In this document: in pieces, positions 18,034 through 29,404 of the stretch
Numbering within the stretch: position 1 is the stretch's first letter
Layout of the letters: each line of letters starts with the position of its first letter
DNA from: Picochlorum sp. 'celeri'
Taxonomy: Eukaryota; Chlorophyta; Trebouxiophyceae
Length of the DNA stretch: 64,000 nt
Assembly: GCA_010909725.1 (NCBI GenBank)
Contig: JAACMV010000030.1
Coordinates: forward strand, 186,001 to 250,000
Direction of reading: 5' to 3'
The notes under the pieces: generated by a model
Told to the model about the DNA's origin: nothing
The model's input: only the letters and a program-made list of their open reading frames with translations
Databases searched by the model: none
Position numbers and translations under genes: made by a program

Positions 18034-19218
18034 ATGACAGTGCACCGAGTGCTCCTTCTGCTCTTCTTGGCGCAATGCGCTCTTGCGAGGCTCAAGCCAA
18101 GATTCTCATTCTCCGATCAAGAGGAGGCCGTCGCCTGGAGCGAAGACGTCCTCAAGCTGAAGAAGCAGTATGACTCCAAAAACGAGAAGGAGGCTCTTGC
18201 TGCAAGGAAAGAGGTCGCAACGCTCAGTCGGGAGTGGCGCGAAGAATTTGACGTGAAATGGTCTACCAAATTACTTCAGAAAAAGCTCAAGGTGTTCACG
18301 GACAACTTATGGTATGTTGGGGAGAAGAATGTGGACTTGGCCAAGGCAAAGAGCCCATGGTGGGTGTCACAGGGCAAATTCGCAGACCTGACATTCTCTC
18401 AATTCAGGAGAGAATATCTGATTGAAGACCTCAAAATACCAAAATTTGACTTTGATATAGAGGACTTGAAGATCAGGTTGTTCAGTTGCTTTGACTGGAG
18501 GGATGAAGATGTTGTGACTGGTGTCAGGAATCAAGGAGCATGTGGGTCTTGCTGGGCCTTTGCCGCCATCGCTACCATCGAGTCGAGGTACTTGATCGAG
18601 AACGGAGAGACTGTGGATGACAATCCGATCAATTTGTCCGAGCAGCAATTGGTGGACTGCGTGAGATCACCCAGGAGGGATTTGAACAATGGCAGGTATG
18701 ACTCTGTTGGCTGCTCAGGAGGATGGTCCGAGGAGGCCATGGAGTATGTTCGCCAGCATAATGTGACCTATGAGTCCGCCTATCCATATACTGCATCGGA
18801 TGGTGTGTGCAATCAAAATCCGCGGGACGGGTCAAGTCCTGAACCAGCAATGACCTTGGGGGGTCCAAATCCAGGATGGAGTGGCTATTCAGGGGGCAAC
18901 TCTACCATCATTAAATCTCTACTTGCTGTATCGCCTGTGGCAAACTACATCAGGGTGGAGAATGGTTTCCAGTTGTACAATGGTGGGGTCATGGATACAG
19001 CATGTACAGGTCAGGGCATTAATCATGCTACTGCAATTGTTGGATACTGCAACAGCAAGCTTCTGTTTGGAAACTTCAACTATTGGATTGTGAAAAACAG
19101 CTGGGGGACTGGTTGGGGAGAAGATGGCTATTACAGGATTCAAACTCGGTCTAGTGGGGCAGGTGTTTGCGAAAGCCAGTCAAGCATTTTCCAGCCAACA
19201 ATACCTACAGAGGCTTGA
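18034..19218 (+). CDS. Papain-like (C1A) cysteine protease, copy 2
   Basis: 394 residues, same length and architecture as copy 1: signal peptide, I29 propeptide, mature C1A domain with GSCWAF, NHATAIVGYC and KNSWGTGWG. Differs most in the propeptide-mature junction (residues ~130-155) and is identical over 176 bp around the catalytic Cys. Evidently a tandem duplicate under recent sequence exchange. Confidence 0.95.
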   Translation: MTVHRVLLLLFLAQCALARLKPRFSFSDQEEAVAWSEDVLKLKKQYDSKNEKEALAARKEVATLSREWREEFDVKWSTKLLQKKLKVFTDNLWYVGEKNVDLAKAKSPWWVSQGKFADLTFSQFRREYLIEDLKIPKFDFDIEDLKIRLFSCFDWRDEDVVTGVRNQGACGSCWAFAAIATIESRYLIENGETVDDNPINLSEQQLVDCVRSPRRDLNNGRYDSVGCSGGWSEEAMEYVRQHNVTYESAYPYTASDGVCNQNPRDGSSPEPAMTLGGPNPGWSGYSGGNSTIIKSLLAVSPVANYIRVENGFQLYNGGVMDTACTGQGINHATAIVGYCNSKLLFGNFNYWIVKNSWGTGWGEDGYYRIQTRSSGAGVCESQSSIFQPTIPTEA

Positions 19219-19660
19219 TGATTTTTTTGGGGGAGCCGTGTGTTCTGCACGCCAATGACTTTTTCTGTCCTGCTCTCTTTCTGTATTTTCAGGAGTCGAA
19301 TAACTTTCAGAGACGAGATGCTTGTGTTATTGTTTTGAAGCACTGTCACTGATGAGAGGGATGATCTTTGTTTGAACAGGCTAGTAGGTGACACCAGATG
19401 CTTGATCCATTGCCTTATGATTGGCATCTGTCTCATTCTATTCCTCTATACGTTTCTCGGATTGAATAGATTGCGTTTCTCTGTTGATGTAATTTTAAAG
19501 ATGTGATTTCACATTGCCTTTCCAGGCAACTTGATGATACCAGCAGGTGTATTATGACCACATGTGGCACTAATTCAGAGTACAAGAAGTGCACGCTGAC
19601 TGAATTCATCCAAGGCAAATGTTTAAAGTGAAGCGAGGACACATAAAAGCAAAAGAAGAA
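19219..19660. other. Intergenic, 3' flank of papain copy 2 and trailer of the tRNA
   Basis: No open gene. The end nearest the tRNA contains two A4 runs (19645-19648, 19651-19654), which on the minus strand are TTTT signals suited to Pol III termination. Confidence 0.5.
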
Positions 19661-19662
19661 GA

Positions 19663-19747
19663 TGGCAAGCGGACGTAATAGCCGTTATACCACTGGAGCT
19701 CAGAAGTAAATCTGCTCCAGCCCGGAGTCGAACCGGGGTATCCCGCT
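19663..19747 (-). tRNA. Permuted tRNA-Gly(GCC): 3' half precedes 5' half
   Basis: Read on the minus strand, the 3' half (19747-19713: anticodon-stem GCGGG, variable ATAC, T-arm CCCGG-TTCGACT-CCGGG, acceptor CTGGAGC, discriminator A) comes first, then a 13-nt spacer, then the 5' half (19699-19663: acceptor GCTCCAG, TG, D-arm GTAT-AACGGCTA-TTAC, G26, anticodon-stem TCCGC, loop TTGCCA). Joined at the normal 37/38 intron site they give a 72-nt cloverleaf: acceptor 7/7 pairs, T-stem 5/5, anticodon stem 5/5 with one G-U, D-stem 3 of 4, correct A14, G18G19, A21, TTC and a four-base variable loop as in plant tRNA-Gly(GCC). Box A and box B are intact. No other copy of either half lies nearby, so this is not a broken normal gene. 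Known permuted tRNAs mature through a circular intermediate cut by the splicing endonuclease. Confidence 0.88.
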
Positions 19748-20068
19748 AATTACTAAGTTGACAATTAGATGTAGAAAACGAATTTCCTATTCAATATGTA
19801 GCAAATGATTACATTACCCGGGCCTTTTGGCCCCCCATTTCGGGCCATTCATGGGTTGAAATGATGACATCAAACTTATTAATGAGTTCTATATCATCGA
19901 AAGTGGTACCTGAGATGGTAGAGACACTAGAAACCACGGAGGAACGCGAAGCAGCTTTGAATACTCATCCAACTGATCGATTAGGTATGGATATACATGC
20001 GAAAAGAATTCGAGATTCTTTACATTGGTATGAAATTAAATCCGGGCATCATGAAAGGCAATCAACAA
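19748..20068. other. Leader of the permuted tRNA and ELIP 3' flank
   Basis: Immediately before the tRNA 3' half lies a short hairpin-capable CTAATT...AATTAG. A plus-strand frame of 103 codons (19861-20172) runs into the ELIP gene antisense; it matches no family I know and is left unannotated. Confidence 0.45.
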
Positions 20069-20548
20069 TCAAAAGAAACAAGCACCTCCAGCCTGGTGCT
20101 CCAAGGCCAACAGCACTGCCCACGCCAGCATGGCTGCCCGCCCATTCACCTTCTCAGCTCGAACCGACATAAATCCGAAATCTTCATCCTTAACATTCTT
20201 CAGAATCGGTATCATCGACGCCCAAATCATCAAGCAGCAAAGGGCAACGTAGCCATAGTTGGGATTCAAAAACTGCTCAACTATGGATTCAGAGGTTTCC
20301 ATCTCCCGCAACGCCATGGGGAAAAACATAAGCATGGCTAACCTGCAGTTGATACGTTCCGGAGCGGGGCCAAATACTCCCATGGCTTCAAACAGTGACA
20401 ACTTGTTTCTAGGAACCACGACGGAGCCAGTCGTGCCTGTGGTGCCATTAGAAGCTTTGGTCCTCATATTTTGTAATCTCACTAAATTTGGTACAGATTG
20501 TGTGGACCGGATCGGCAATGTGCGCAATCCTCGTGCCAACGACGACAT
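20069..20548 (-). CDS. ELIP/LIL-type chlorophyll-binding-like protein
   Basis: 159 residues from Met at 20548; the frame is open further upstream but overlaps the end of the next gene. A Ser/Arg-rich transit peptide (~1-45) is followed by three hydrophobic helices. Helix 1 has ERINCRLAML and helix 3 has EKVNGRAAMLAW, the paired ExxNxRxAM motifs that bind chlorophyll and cross helices in the LHC superfamily. Thylakoid photoprotection is the usual role. It establishes that the organism has a plastid of photosynthetic type. Confidence 0.85.
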   Translation of the reverse strand: MSSLARGLRTLPIRSTQSVPNLVRLQNMRTKASNGTTGTTGSVVVPRNKLSLFEAMGVFGPAPERINCRLAMLMFFPMALREMETSESIVEQFLNPNYGYVALCCLMIWASMIPILKNVKDEDFGFMSVRAEKVNGRAAMLAWAVLLALEHQAGGACFF

Positions 20549-20630
20549 TGCTAAACTTTCTAAGTGCTCTACTATAATATGCTCTATATGCGTGTATACG
20601 ATGGTATTCTTACCATATGAAATGCTATTC

Positions 20631-23457
20631 TCAATAAAAATTCTTGGTTTTTCCAACAATGGCCTCCAGAGATGCTCCCGGGCTGAACTCGGTGCCTCCA
20701 TGGATCTTCTCGAGGACCACAAGTTCCTGGCCTGCCTCCTGAACGGTCTCAGGATTCAGGAAAAGGCTACCGCAGTGGGCCAGGACCATGGTTATGTCTT
20801 TCTCTATGGATGGGAATCTATTTGATTTGCACCGCATCAGAAAATCTCGCACGAGCAGCTCACAGTAGTGGACCCTTTGGAAATGTGGGTTCTCCACCGA
20901 AGCACCTCCTCCCCATTCAATCTTCCATGGGGATTTGGGCACTTGGTATCCGACTCCTTGTCTCAATTTGAAATGCAGTTTTGACGGACCTTCCCGTCGG
21001 GCAAGCATTGTCACTTTTCTACCTTCTTCCAGGCGTACAGCCCTGTCGAGGTACTGTACTGCCTGCCCCCAGTAGTGGCCATGCTCTGTAAAGGGATTGT
21101 TTGAAATTGTGTCAACATCATCCAAATGCAAGTCAAACCAAAACATGACTGCATTTAACAGTCCAGATGTTTTCACTTGCAACTTGAGGAGTTTTTCACG
21201 AATGTTTTTGCGGTCCTCTGAATCAAAGAACACCTCTGTAACCTTGACAGGATCAGTGATTGCTCTGTACTGGAAGTCCCTAGCATCCACAACCTCGTAG
21301 CTCGAATCCCATCGATACCTATCAAAGCATGCCAGCTTCACACCTTCCATGGGTCTGGTGACAGCCTCAATGCCCATGCAGTATACTGTTGCTGCCTGGG
21401 GAATGACTTTTGCGCCTGGTTGGACAACCTTTCTCCTTGTGAGGCTGAGGATGTACTCAAACTGATTCCCCAACAAACCTGCGTCAAACATGTCAGCAAT
21501 GACCACGTTCGTTCCCAATGGTCGCACTTCTTTTCCTCTCTGTAATAGGGCGGCATCCCGATGTACTACTGATATCTTTTTTGAATACCCACTTGCTGCG
21601 ACAGTCTTCCTGGCAATATCACATAAAGAAGCATGCAAGTCACAGGCGACGACAGACGTCGCTCCGGATTTCGCAGCAGAAATGGCCAAGATACCTGTTC
21701 CAGTCCCAATATCAAGGACATGGGCTTCCCCTGATTTTTCCAATACTTGCTTGATTGTTCTGTCAATAGCTCTCTGATATCTCTGAATCCTTGACTCATC
21801 CCTCAACATTCCAAAGTGTTCATGTGGGAAGGATGCATCTCTCTTGGCCAGACTAATATAATCAGCGCTTTCAATATCAAACTGCATCCTGACTGTATTG
21901 TGGGTCGCTAGGATCGGGATGATGGTGTCCTTGGCCACGCTCAACTCTCCAGCCAGATACTGGATACCTGGTTGGAGGGACTCTGATTCCAAGCTGTTCA
22001 GATACACGTCTCCATACAAATGTATTTCATACCAAAACATGATGGCGTTCAACCTTCCATCCTGCGTGAATGTGACGTCCAAAGTCTTTGTCTCACTCTT
22101 TGTAGGAGGATTGCCAAAGTCAAAGTACCATGCTTCAATTGGATCTGATAAGGCTTTGACGCAGTCTTTGTTCACTGTACCGCATGGAACTTGATTTGGA
22201 CACCACCTGTACAAATTCGCTGCGCTCATATCGACACCCGCCACGTGGTTGACTCTCAATTCAACAGCCTGGGCATACACCGTTGCTGACGCTGGCATGA
22301 TGATGTGACGCTCCGGGATCACCAATTCGCTCAGACTGTGCTGAATCGCCGGAATGAGACCACTAGAAAGAATTTCCTTGTCAAATATATTCGCAATGAG
22401 GAGATTGCAGCAGATTTCAACGTCAGTTTTGATTCTCAAATCCGTTGGCCGTTTGTACACAATACTGTACAAATCCTCATCAATTTCATTCTCCATCATC
22501 GTCTCTTTACACGCCAATGCCAGATACAACCATCGCTCGACGGCGGTCACGTGTCTTGCGCCAGCGCGAAGGGCGTGTATCGCCTGCACCCCTGCCCCTG
22601 CCCCCAAATTCAAAACTCGGCAGTCTGTATCAGAGGATTCAAAGTAATCAACTGCTTGCTCGATCGCTCGCCTATATTGTCTATTAAAATATGGATCCTG
22701 AAGCTGCTTAAGAATCCTTTTGGGCATTCGTATGTCCGATTGGACCGTCATATAATTGTAGGTATCTTTGATATGATGATCATTTTCCGCTTGGAATGGC
22801 GTCAAGAGCTTCACTGGAAGCAAGTCATCCGTCTTAATCCTATGCAGTGGAGCTGCATATGGATGATAGGAAATCTTTTGAGAAGCGTGGGGATACGTAA
22901 TCGTCCGATGCTCCTGGCTCTTTCCCTCTGCGAGGTCCTTGAGAATGGCTTGATTTGCCTTCTCTAGCCCCAGCTTGAGATCAGGATTAAATGCATCCAT
23001 CGACAGTCCTTTTTCAAAAACCCCAACAGCCTCACGATATCTACCCAATCCCATCAACGCCGACCCTTTTCGATGAAATGCTTTGATGTACGACGACGAC
23101 CCTTTGAAATTCCTCCGCAACGATGACTGTGCCAAAAGCATACTCCTCTCAGCATGCCACAGAGCCTCCTCATACTTTTCCAGTTTCAAATACGCTGCTG
23201 AGCAATTCCCATGGCATATGTACATCTCAGGATGCGTCAAATTGTTCTTCTTTGCCTTCTCAAACATGATGGTATAGATGGCAATGGCATCCTCCAACTT
23301 GTTCTCCTTGTACAGGGCAGTAGCCTTGGTATTCAGCGACGACAGGGGCAAATCCATGATTTTAACCTGTATTTAACAAACATATATGTGGTTGTAGGCA
23401 CCCGAGGTGGCATTTTCAAGCTCTCTTCCTGACTATACGTACCTGTTGGGACGCCAT
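20631..23457 (-). CDS. TPR plus tandem PRMT-like methyltransferase
   Basis: Exon 1 is 15 nt (23457-23443, MASQQ), then a 76-bp intron (GTACGT...ACAG), then 23366-20631: 916 residues. N-terminal TPR helices (~10-150), then two PRMT-fold halves with SAM motifs VLNLGAGAGVQAI (~255) and VLDIGTGTGILAI (~560). Architecture is that of PRMT7/PRMT9. The double-E loop that holds arginine in active PRMTs reads ANIFDKEILSSG in the first half and ADMFDAGLLGNQ in the second, so the paired glutamates are missing in both. It may act on a different substrate or be non-catalytic. The intact GxGxG in the second half suggests SAM is still bound. Confidence 0.85.
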
Positions 23458-23723
23458 GTCCAGTTGACCAACACCGTCCTCGTCAAACTTGTCAGGAGTG
23501 TATGGCATATGCGGATTACCCATTAAATCTTATTACTACGGTGACTGGTGATGGAAAATCTATACTCTTGGATCTCTACTCCAGGATTCGTGGTTTGAAT
23601 CTTGTCAATCAAATGCTAATGCCGCGAAAAAGAACGCCGTTATCTCCTATCGATCGTTTCAAAAGCAGTATTAGTAGTATTTGATATTCATAAATAGTCG
23701 AGAGTATATATGTGATCTTTCTT

Positions 23724-25033
23724 CTACAGATGAGGGATGGTCACTATTCCTTTGTTGACCTCCTCATCAGTCAACGCGCGCATCTCTCCTTTGATGAACT
23801 CGAAATCTAGTCCTCACATGATGCTACATTGTGCACCCTGGTCTACATGTGCTGCTTTCACGTCATCACCTTCATCATTGTACTTGGAAAGTATCATATC
23901 TAAGAGTTTCTTTGCTTCCTCGTCGTAATCTACAGTCGCGCTCATCTCCATACACGAGTCTATATCCCCACCTCGGTGCTGTGGTGGCTCATCTACATTG
24001 TCTTCGTCTTCATCATGAGAGTCCTCACCGGCCTGAATAATCTGTCGCAGCGATGCCATGACACCAAGGATAAAGTCCTTATCTTTATGGGACAAGGCCT
24101 CCAGAATCAGATTCTTCATATTATCCAAAGTCATCTGGCAGAGCGTGTTGACTGCAGCATCCTTGACCCTCAGGCTGTCAGCAAGTATCAAAATCTCCAT
24201 GACTGAAAGTACACCACCCGCATCAACCAAATCAAACCTCAACGAAGGATCTTTCTCGCATAGCGTACTAATAAGGCTCATGGTCAGGGTAATGCGCTCG
24301 CAGTCAAGGGATTGTTCATTACAAATCCTGTGCACAAGAGCAAGGCAACGGGGCCGCAGCAGACTGGCCAGCGCCTCATCAATCGTATCAATGGTTGCCA
24401 CTGTCCTATCCAATAGTTCCAAATATGTTATATTTCCATCGTCAATGTATTCGCAGAGGTATTCTATGAGCGTCATCTTTGCATTCTTGTTGAAATGGCA
24501 AATATTTGAAATAGCTTCCATTGCTGTGGCTGATTTGATCTGACGAACATCAATTGTCCACGGAACTAACGTCGGAATGGCATCTAAGAAATAATCCTGC
24601 ACTGGATTGAATAATATATTGCAGCTCTGGTTTTCTAGTGCAGTCACTCCACTATACAGTCTCACTTTTGAGGACGAACAATGGTCCGTCAGTGCAGCAA
24701 TCACAGTTGCTGCTTTGACTCCCACAGCTTCGCTCTCGTCGTTTAGAAACTCCAAGAGGACATGGGCCACATCGGACTCCACAAGAATGAACTGATTCCT
24801 ATAGTTTGGATCAGAGTGATCAATACATTGGATCACTCTGTCGAGAGCCTGCATTCAGGTAGACTTTCTTGTCACAGAGACATGGCATGTGCAGGACGAC
24901 AGCGACATCTCCATACCTTGAGTTTCACATCAATTCCTTTCCCAAATGTAGACCCAATCTCTAAAGCTATCTGAATAACCTCTTGGTCGCACTCATCGTC
25001 CTCTCGACTGCGCTTTTTTGATGGTAGTTGCAT
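23724..25033 (-). CDS. Helical-repeat (ARM/HEAT-like) protein, unknown
   Basis: Three exons: 25033-24917, 24848-23870, 23806-23724, joining in frame to 392 residues (introns 68 and 63 bp). Starts MQLPSKKRSREDDECDQ with a likely nuclear signal, then leucine-rich alpha-helical repeats throughout, an acidic stretch near residue 320 and a final segment FEFIKGEMRALTDEEV. The third exon was found only by splicing: without it the frame stops inside the intron. Overall plan (nuclear-like N-terminus, ARM-type solenoid, conserved tail) recalls PSMD5-type proteasome assembly factors, but the match is too weak to name. Confidence 0.7.
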
Positions 25034-25085
25034 CTCGGAATTTCTAAATCTTTGTCAGATATCATTTGCATACATTTTTACAGAT

Positions 25086-27156
25086 TCATATGTAATTATT
25101 AGGAGCAGTCTTGCTACAATTTGACTTCTTGGTCTGTTTTTCATTCGCATCGGACTGCAGACTGACATCGACTTCGCAGAGGGACAGGGCAGTTCTCTTC
25201 TTTGGAAGGTACACGGCAACATTGGTCCCTTTGAGTGGAGTGGTGCACTGGATAACGATTGGCGATCCTCTTTTCACTTTACTAGGTACTTTTCCACATA
25301 AAGAGAACCTCTTTCGATCTCCAGAGCCATCCCATGTCTGATTGCCCACCATGATGTTGGCACCTGTGATGGAGGAGGAGCAGCAGTCTGCTCTCGTGGT
25401 GATGGTCACAGAAGTCACGACATCCTGTTTTGGGAGTGGAGCTGTCCACCATGGATAACTGCGCTTAGGATCGGTGATGGCGCATGACTTGGCATGCCTT
25501 CTAGCATTGTGTCTGCAGTCTCCATTGTTCCCGTATGTAGCCACATACTTTTTATATGTGCTTGACTGTGTTGCTGGCCTCCCTCGAATGCTTGTCGTTC
25601 CACACTGTGGTGCTGCATCGGGTGATGATTCACCGACTTCAGGATTGGGCTCTTGAGGAATGTTTTCTGGATTCTTTGGAAGCCCTGGGACAACGTCTGC
25701 CTCCTTTGGAATTTTCAACCTGAGCTTCTTCACAGCCTCAAAGGTGTTGAGCCTTCCACCTGAAATGGTGTATTTGCTTCCATCTTGGAAGGGTGTTGCT
25801 GTCTCGACTAATAATGATTTAATTTCTGCTGGTTGAAGATCGTATCCTGCTTTCAGAGCAAGAGATTTCAAAAGCGCGGCAGCCCCACACACAATTGGTG
25901 CAGCCATGGATGTCCCGCTCATGACACCATACTCTCCGTCATTCGTGGTACTGTAAATGGAGGAGCCAGGAGCTGCCAAATGCACAGTATTTCGCCCTAT
26001 ATTGGAAAACGCTGACATCAAGTTTGTACTCGTGGTGGATCCAATGGTTAAGACGTTGCTTTCCTTGTATGATGCTGGGTACAGAGGGGACCTGTCAAGG
26101 TCAAGGCCATTGTTATTCCCTGCCGCAACAACGAACAATGCGTTTTCACTGTTCAGCTTCTTGATTTCATCGTGAAGAATCTCAGAGTACCCAACGCCTC
26201 CCCATGAATTCGAGTATATGTGTGCACCCTCTTCTTGGCACAGTCTAATGCATGTGATGGCATCAGAGATGTACCCAGCTCCACTGGCAGTAATGAATCT
26301 GCAGGGAAGCAAACCCACTTTCCATGCACCGCCGGTTACTCCTCGTGCATTATTACTCACAGCTCCAACAAGTCCTGCAACATGCGTTCCGTGGCCAAGG
26401 CTGTCGTCGAAATTGGCCCACTCAGCACTTCCTGGGGTTGGATAGCTCTTCCCATCAGACAGAGGGACAACATTCCATCCCTTGAGGATATTGCCAGCAA
26501 CGTCAGGGTGATTCATATCAACACCACTATCAATCACACAGACTTTCACATCAGCTGATCCAGTAGTCACGTCCCATGCTTTATCGTTACCAACCACACG
26601 GTGATGCCACTGATTCTGATACAAGGAATCTGAAGGCGTTTTATACAACTCAATTTCGTAGTCAGGTTCGGCGACGGCGACGTCTGCTCTCTTTTTCAGT
26701 TGTTCTACTTTCTTCTCAACGCTCATTCCATCAATAATGTCATATGCTATAGGAACGTGATTCCTGGAGAAGTCGGTGGCCCCAGCTGCATAGGATTTGG
26801 TGCTCTTTCCAACGTGAGCCAATCTCAAACCTAGGGACCGATCTTCCTCCTCGACGGATAAAACAGTGGCTCTAAAGCGAACTAATACTCTGTTTGGAGC
26901 ATGGGGTTTGAGCACCTGCGCGAGCAAATGAAACACGAGTGTGAGCATGCTCTGTCCACAGGGGTTTTTAGATCACAACTATCCCTGGCCCGTCTTCTGC
27001 CTTTCATTCTTCATACCAACCAGCACGCACCTGCTTCGCTCCAAGTACTCCTGAGAGCTGGATGTATAGGAAAAACAATACAAGCAGCGATCGACAGTGA
27101 CGCACGAGGCGAGAACCTGTGGTGCACTTTTGCCACGCTGCCAGGGTGCAAGACAT
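25086..27156 (-). CDS. Secreted subtilisin-like protease with fucolectin-type C-terminal domain
   Basis: Exon 1 27156-27031 and exon 2 26915-25086, 115-bp intron (GTGCGT...GCAG), 651 residues. Exon 1 supplies the signal sequence (RSLLVLFFLYIQLSGVLGA), absent from the unspliced frame. I9-like propeptide, then S8 domain with Asp in VIDSGVD, His in GHGTHVAG, oxyanion Asn in AAGNNNG and Ser in SGTSMAAP. From ~480, GRPATQSSTY...YPWWTAPL and a Cys-rich beta region match F5/8-type fucolectin/tachylectin (FTP) domains, which bind sugars. Inference: surface or wall-directed protease. Lies 52 bp downstream-to-upstream of the helical-repeat gene on the same strand. Confidence 0.9.
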
Positions 27157-28661
27157 GATCACTCTCAACAAACTTTGCAGATTATGATATTACCCAGTAT
27201 GGCACGAGATCAAACTCTAATCTGCAACAACACACCAAGTTTTCAAACGTGAGAATACGATTCCCAGCAACAGAGGGTTGGTTGGTAGAGAGAGCTGTTG
27301 TTCTGGTGAGGCACAGACACTCTCTGGATCAGTTGGGTGTCAAAGGAAAACCTATTCGTGATGATCAGCGTCGCTTGACAACGTGCGATTGCCTGATCAA
27401 AACTCGATCTCCCTCCTTCGCGAATGAAATATGTCGAATTGGAATTGTATCCTCGGCATTGTGATCCCCCAATGTTGAAAGCAGGCTCTCATCTGCCTAA
27501 TGCCCCCTCCCATGAGACCATCATAGATTCATCCCTCCCCTCCCATCCAGGCTACCTTTCAATGGTCATAAAAATTCAAATAGAGGGGATTGACACGGGC
27601 AGCACCCCTCCTCCTCGTCACACGCAAAAGCGATCTACTTTGGGAACGAAGACACCAAAGTTCTGGAGACGGCCTCGCACGCACCCCAGCCCATCGATTT
27701 TGACCACATATGGAGTTATAATGATGTCTATACTCCTGCCGTGGTCGATCATCGCCCAGCAGCAGCGACACGCCTCGAGCGGAATGGCTCGGAGCAACCA
27801 TCCCCCCAGTCCCCCACGTGTATCCACTATAGAGAGCAACGATCCCTTCCAACATGTTTGAAGACCATACTAAACCGACAGAACCCCAATTCTGGACCTT
27901 TCCCCGCACCTTGGATGACACCCCCCCAACTGATCCTTTGGAACCACAGACTCGTGGCTTCTGCCTCGACTACCAACCTCATACAAACCCATCAATACAG
28001 GACACGCACGAGTACAAACACTTTCAACCAGTGAAAGAATGGTTCTGCACGGGTACAGCACCTTGTAAATGAAATATCAGTCAACGAAAAGCTCTCTTCA
28101 AACCGCCGGCTCGAGTGCAGACAACGGTCAGCAGAGGACGCGTTAGCAGCGGCCTAGGTGTCTGGTTCCCCCTCCAAATAAATTTACAGTATAAAATTTT
28201 CAAATGTACATCTAATACACCTGAGATTCGGCCCATCCGCCCGTGATTGCAGCATTCAGTTCAAACCCCTTTCGGAGTCGGTCATGCGAGGTTGGTTCTG
28301 AAGCTGGCACCCGCCTCTTGATTCAGGTTGCATTAGGCCACCACAAATACCTACCTTGGCATCGATATGACGTGAACACTAGTCAAGATGTCGTTTATTC
28401 TTCGAGTAGATGTATGAGGACATCCCCTTGAACACAATAGGGGAGGTGGGCATGAGTGGTGACAAACCCAAGGTTTGAATATCTCAGCCGGGCGCCCCTC
28501 TCATTATGGTTGTCAGTGTCTCAATTGAAGGGAAACGCGATTCTGCTCATTGCAATAAAAATTTGTTGTATCAAAAAGATACTGTATACTCTACAAGTAG
28601 ATTGTGCTTTAGATTTGGTTGAAAACAGCGTTCACTGCATGGCACAACCCACGTGTTGAGA
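27157..28661. other. 1.5-kb stretch without a convincing gene
   Basis: Longest unexplained part of the window. Several frames stay open on both strands (for example plus 27424-27861, minus 27559-27921, and plus 27854-28072, 72 residues starting MFEDHTKPTEPQFW). The last has the most protein-like composition, rich in Pro, Trp and charged residues, but lacks a recognisable family or a clear partner exon. No tRNA or snRNA match found by eye. Confidence 0.4.
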
Positions 28662-29404
28662 ATGGGAGTCTCTACTCGAAAGTCCAAGGTATGATGTTCA
28701 AATTACAAAATGTTTGATTGGAATGGATGATTGTTGTCCATACAACGCATACGATCCAAAGAAGGGAGGAACAAGTTTGTGGGACGCTGTGCTGCAGGCG
28801 ACGTCACCGAAGAATGCTCGGCCGGAGAAAAGAGGGCATGGGTCGGTGCGACAGAAGAAAAAGACAAAGATTCAGGCAAAGAAGGCTGCCTTTCGGGAGA
28901 GTGCGTGAGATGATGCTTGCTCCTGCTCACAGGAGGAGCCCACAAAGTTGTTTGTTACTGAACCAAGTTGTTGTCTGACACATTATATGTATATATTGTC
29001 ATCACGATGCAGAATTAAAAGTTGAGCATGCGAGCAACGCATCTGGTAAAACACAAATGAAGAAAAAGAAGAGGAATAAAAAGAAATATACTGCCCTTAA
29101 TGATATGAAGAGTCTGGCTGAGACCTTGGGGGATTTTGGTCAACATGATTCACTTGCCATGAAGGTGACAACAGTGAAAACCGCAAAACACAGGGACAGA
29201 ATTCTGTACGTCTTTTTTACTATATTTTTACATGGTGTGTATATTAATACTAACGATATATGCGTATTGTTGTTGTTGTTGCTGTGCAGACAGGAGGAGA
29301 AGGAGAGAATGTCTCAGGTGTATGGCCATCCAGTTTTTCAATCAGATCCTCTCAAAGCTGTCCTGGGGCATTTAGAAGCCACGCTTCCGCCGCCTCCAGG
29401 ATGA
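28662..29404 (+). CDS. SLX9-like ribosome biogenesis factor
   Basis: Four exons, 28662-28688, 28762-28900, 29013-29205, 29290-29404, spliced to 157 residues. N-terminus MGVSTRKSK, then basic VRQKKKTKIQAKKAAFREK, a second basic block, KYTALNDMKSLAETL, and the C-terminal motif HPVFQSDPLKAVLGHLEATL. The last matches the conserved tail of SLX9/FAM207A (xxHPxFxxDPxxxIxxHL). SLX9 acts in pre-40S processing and export in the nucleolus. Exons 2-4 join with exact phase; exon 1 is less certain because its acceptor is AAG, and Met at 28723 is an alternative start. Confidence 0.7.

Noticed and set aside
19861..20172. 103-codon plus frame overlapping ELIP
   Set aside because: Antisense to a clear gene, no family match.
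23590..23620. GGTTTGAATC resembling a T-loop
   Set aside because: Lacks TTC and stem pairing; no tRNA can be folded.
28360..28480. AATACCTACCTTGGCA resembling a U1 snRNA 5' end
   Set aside because: No stem-loop I/II sequences or Sm site follow in order.
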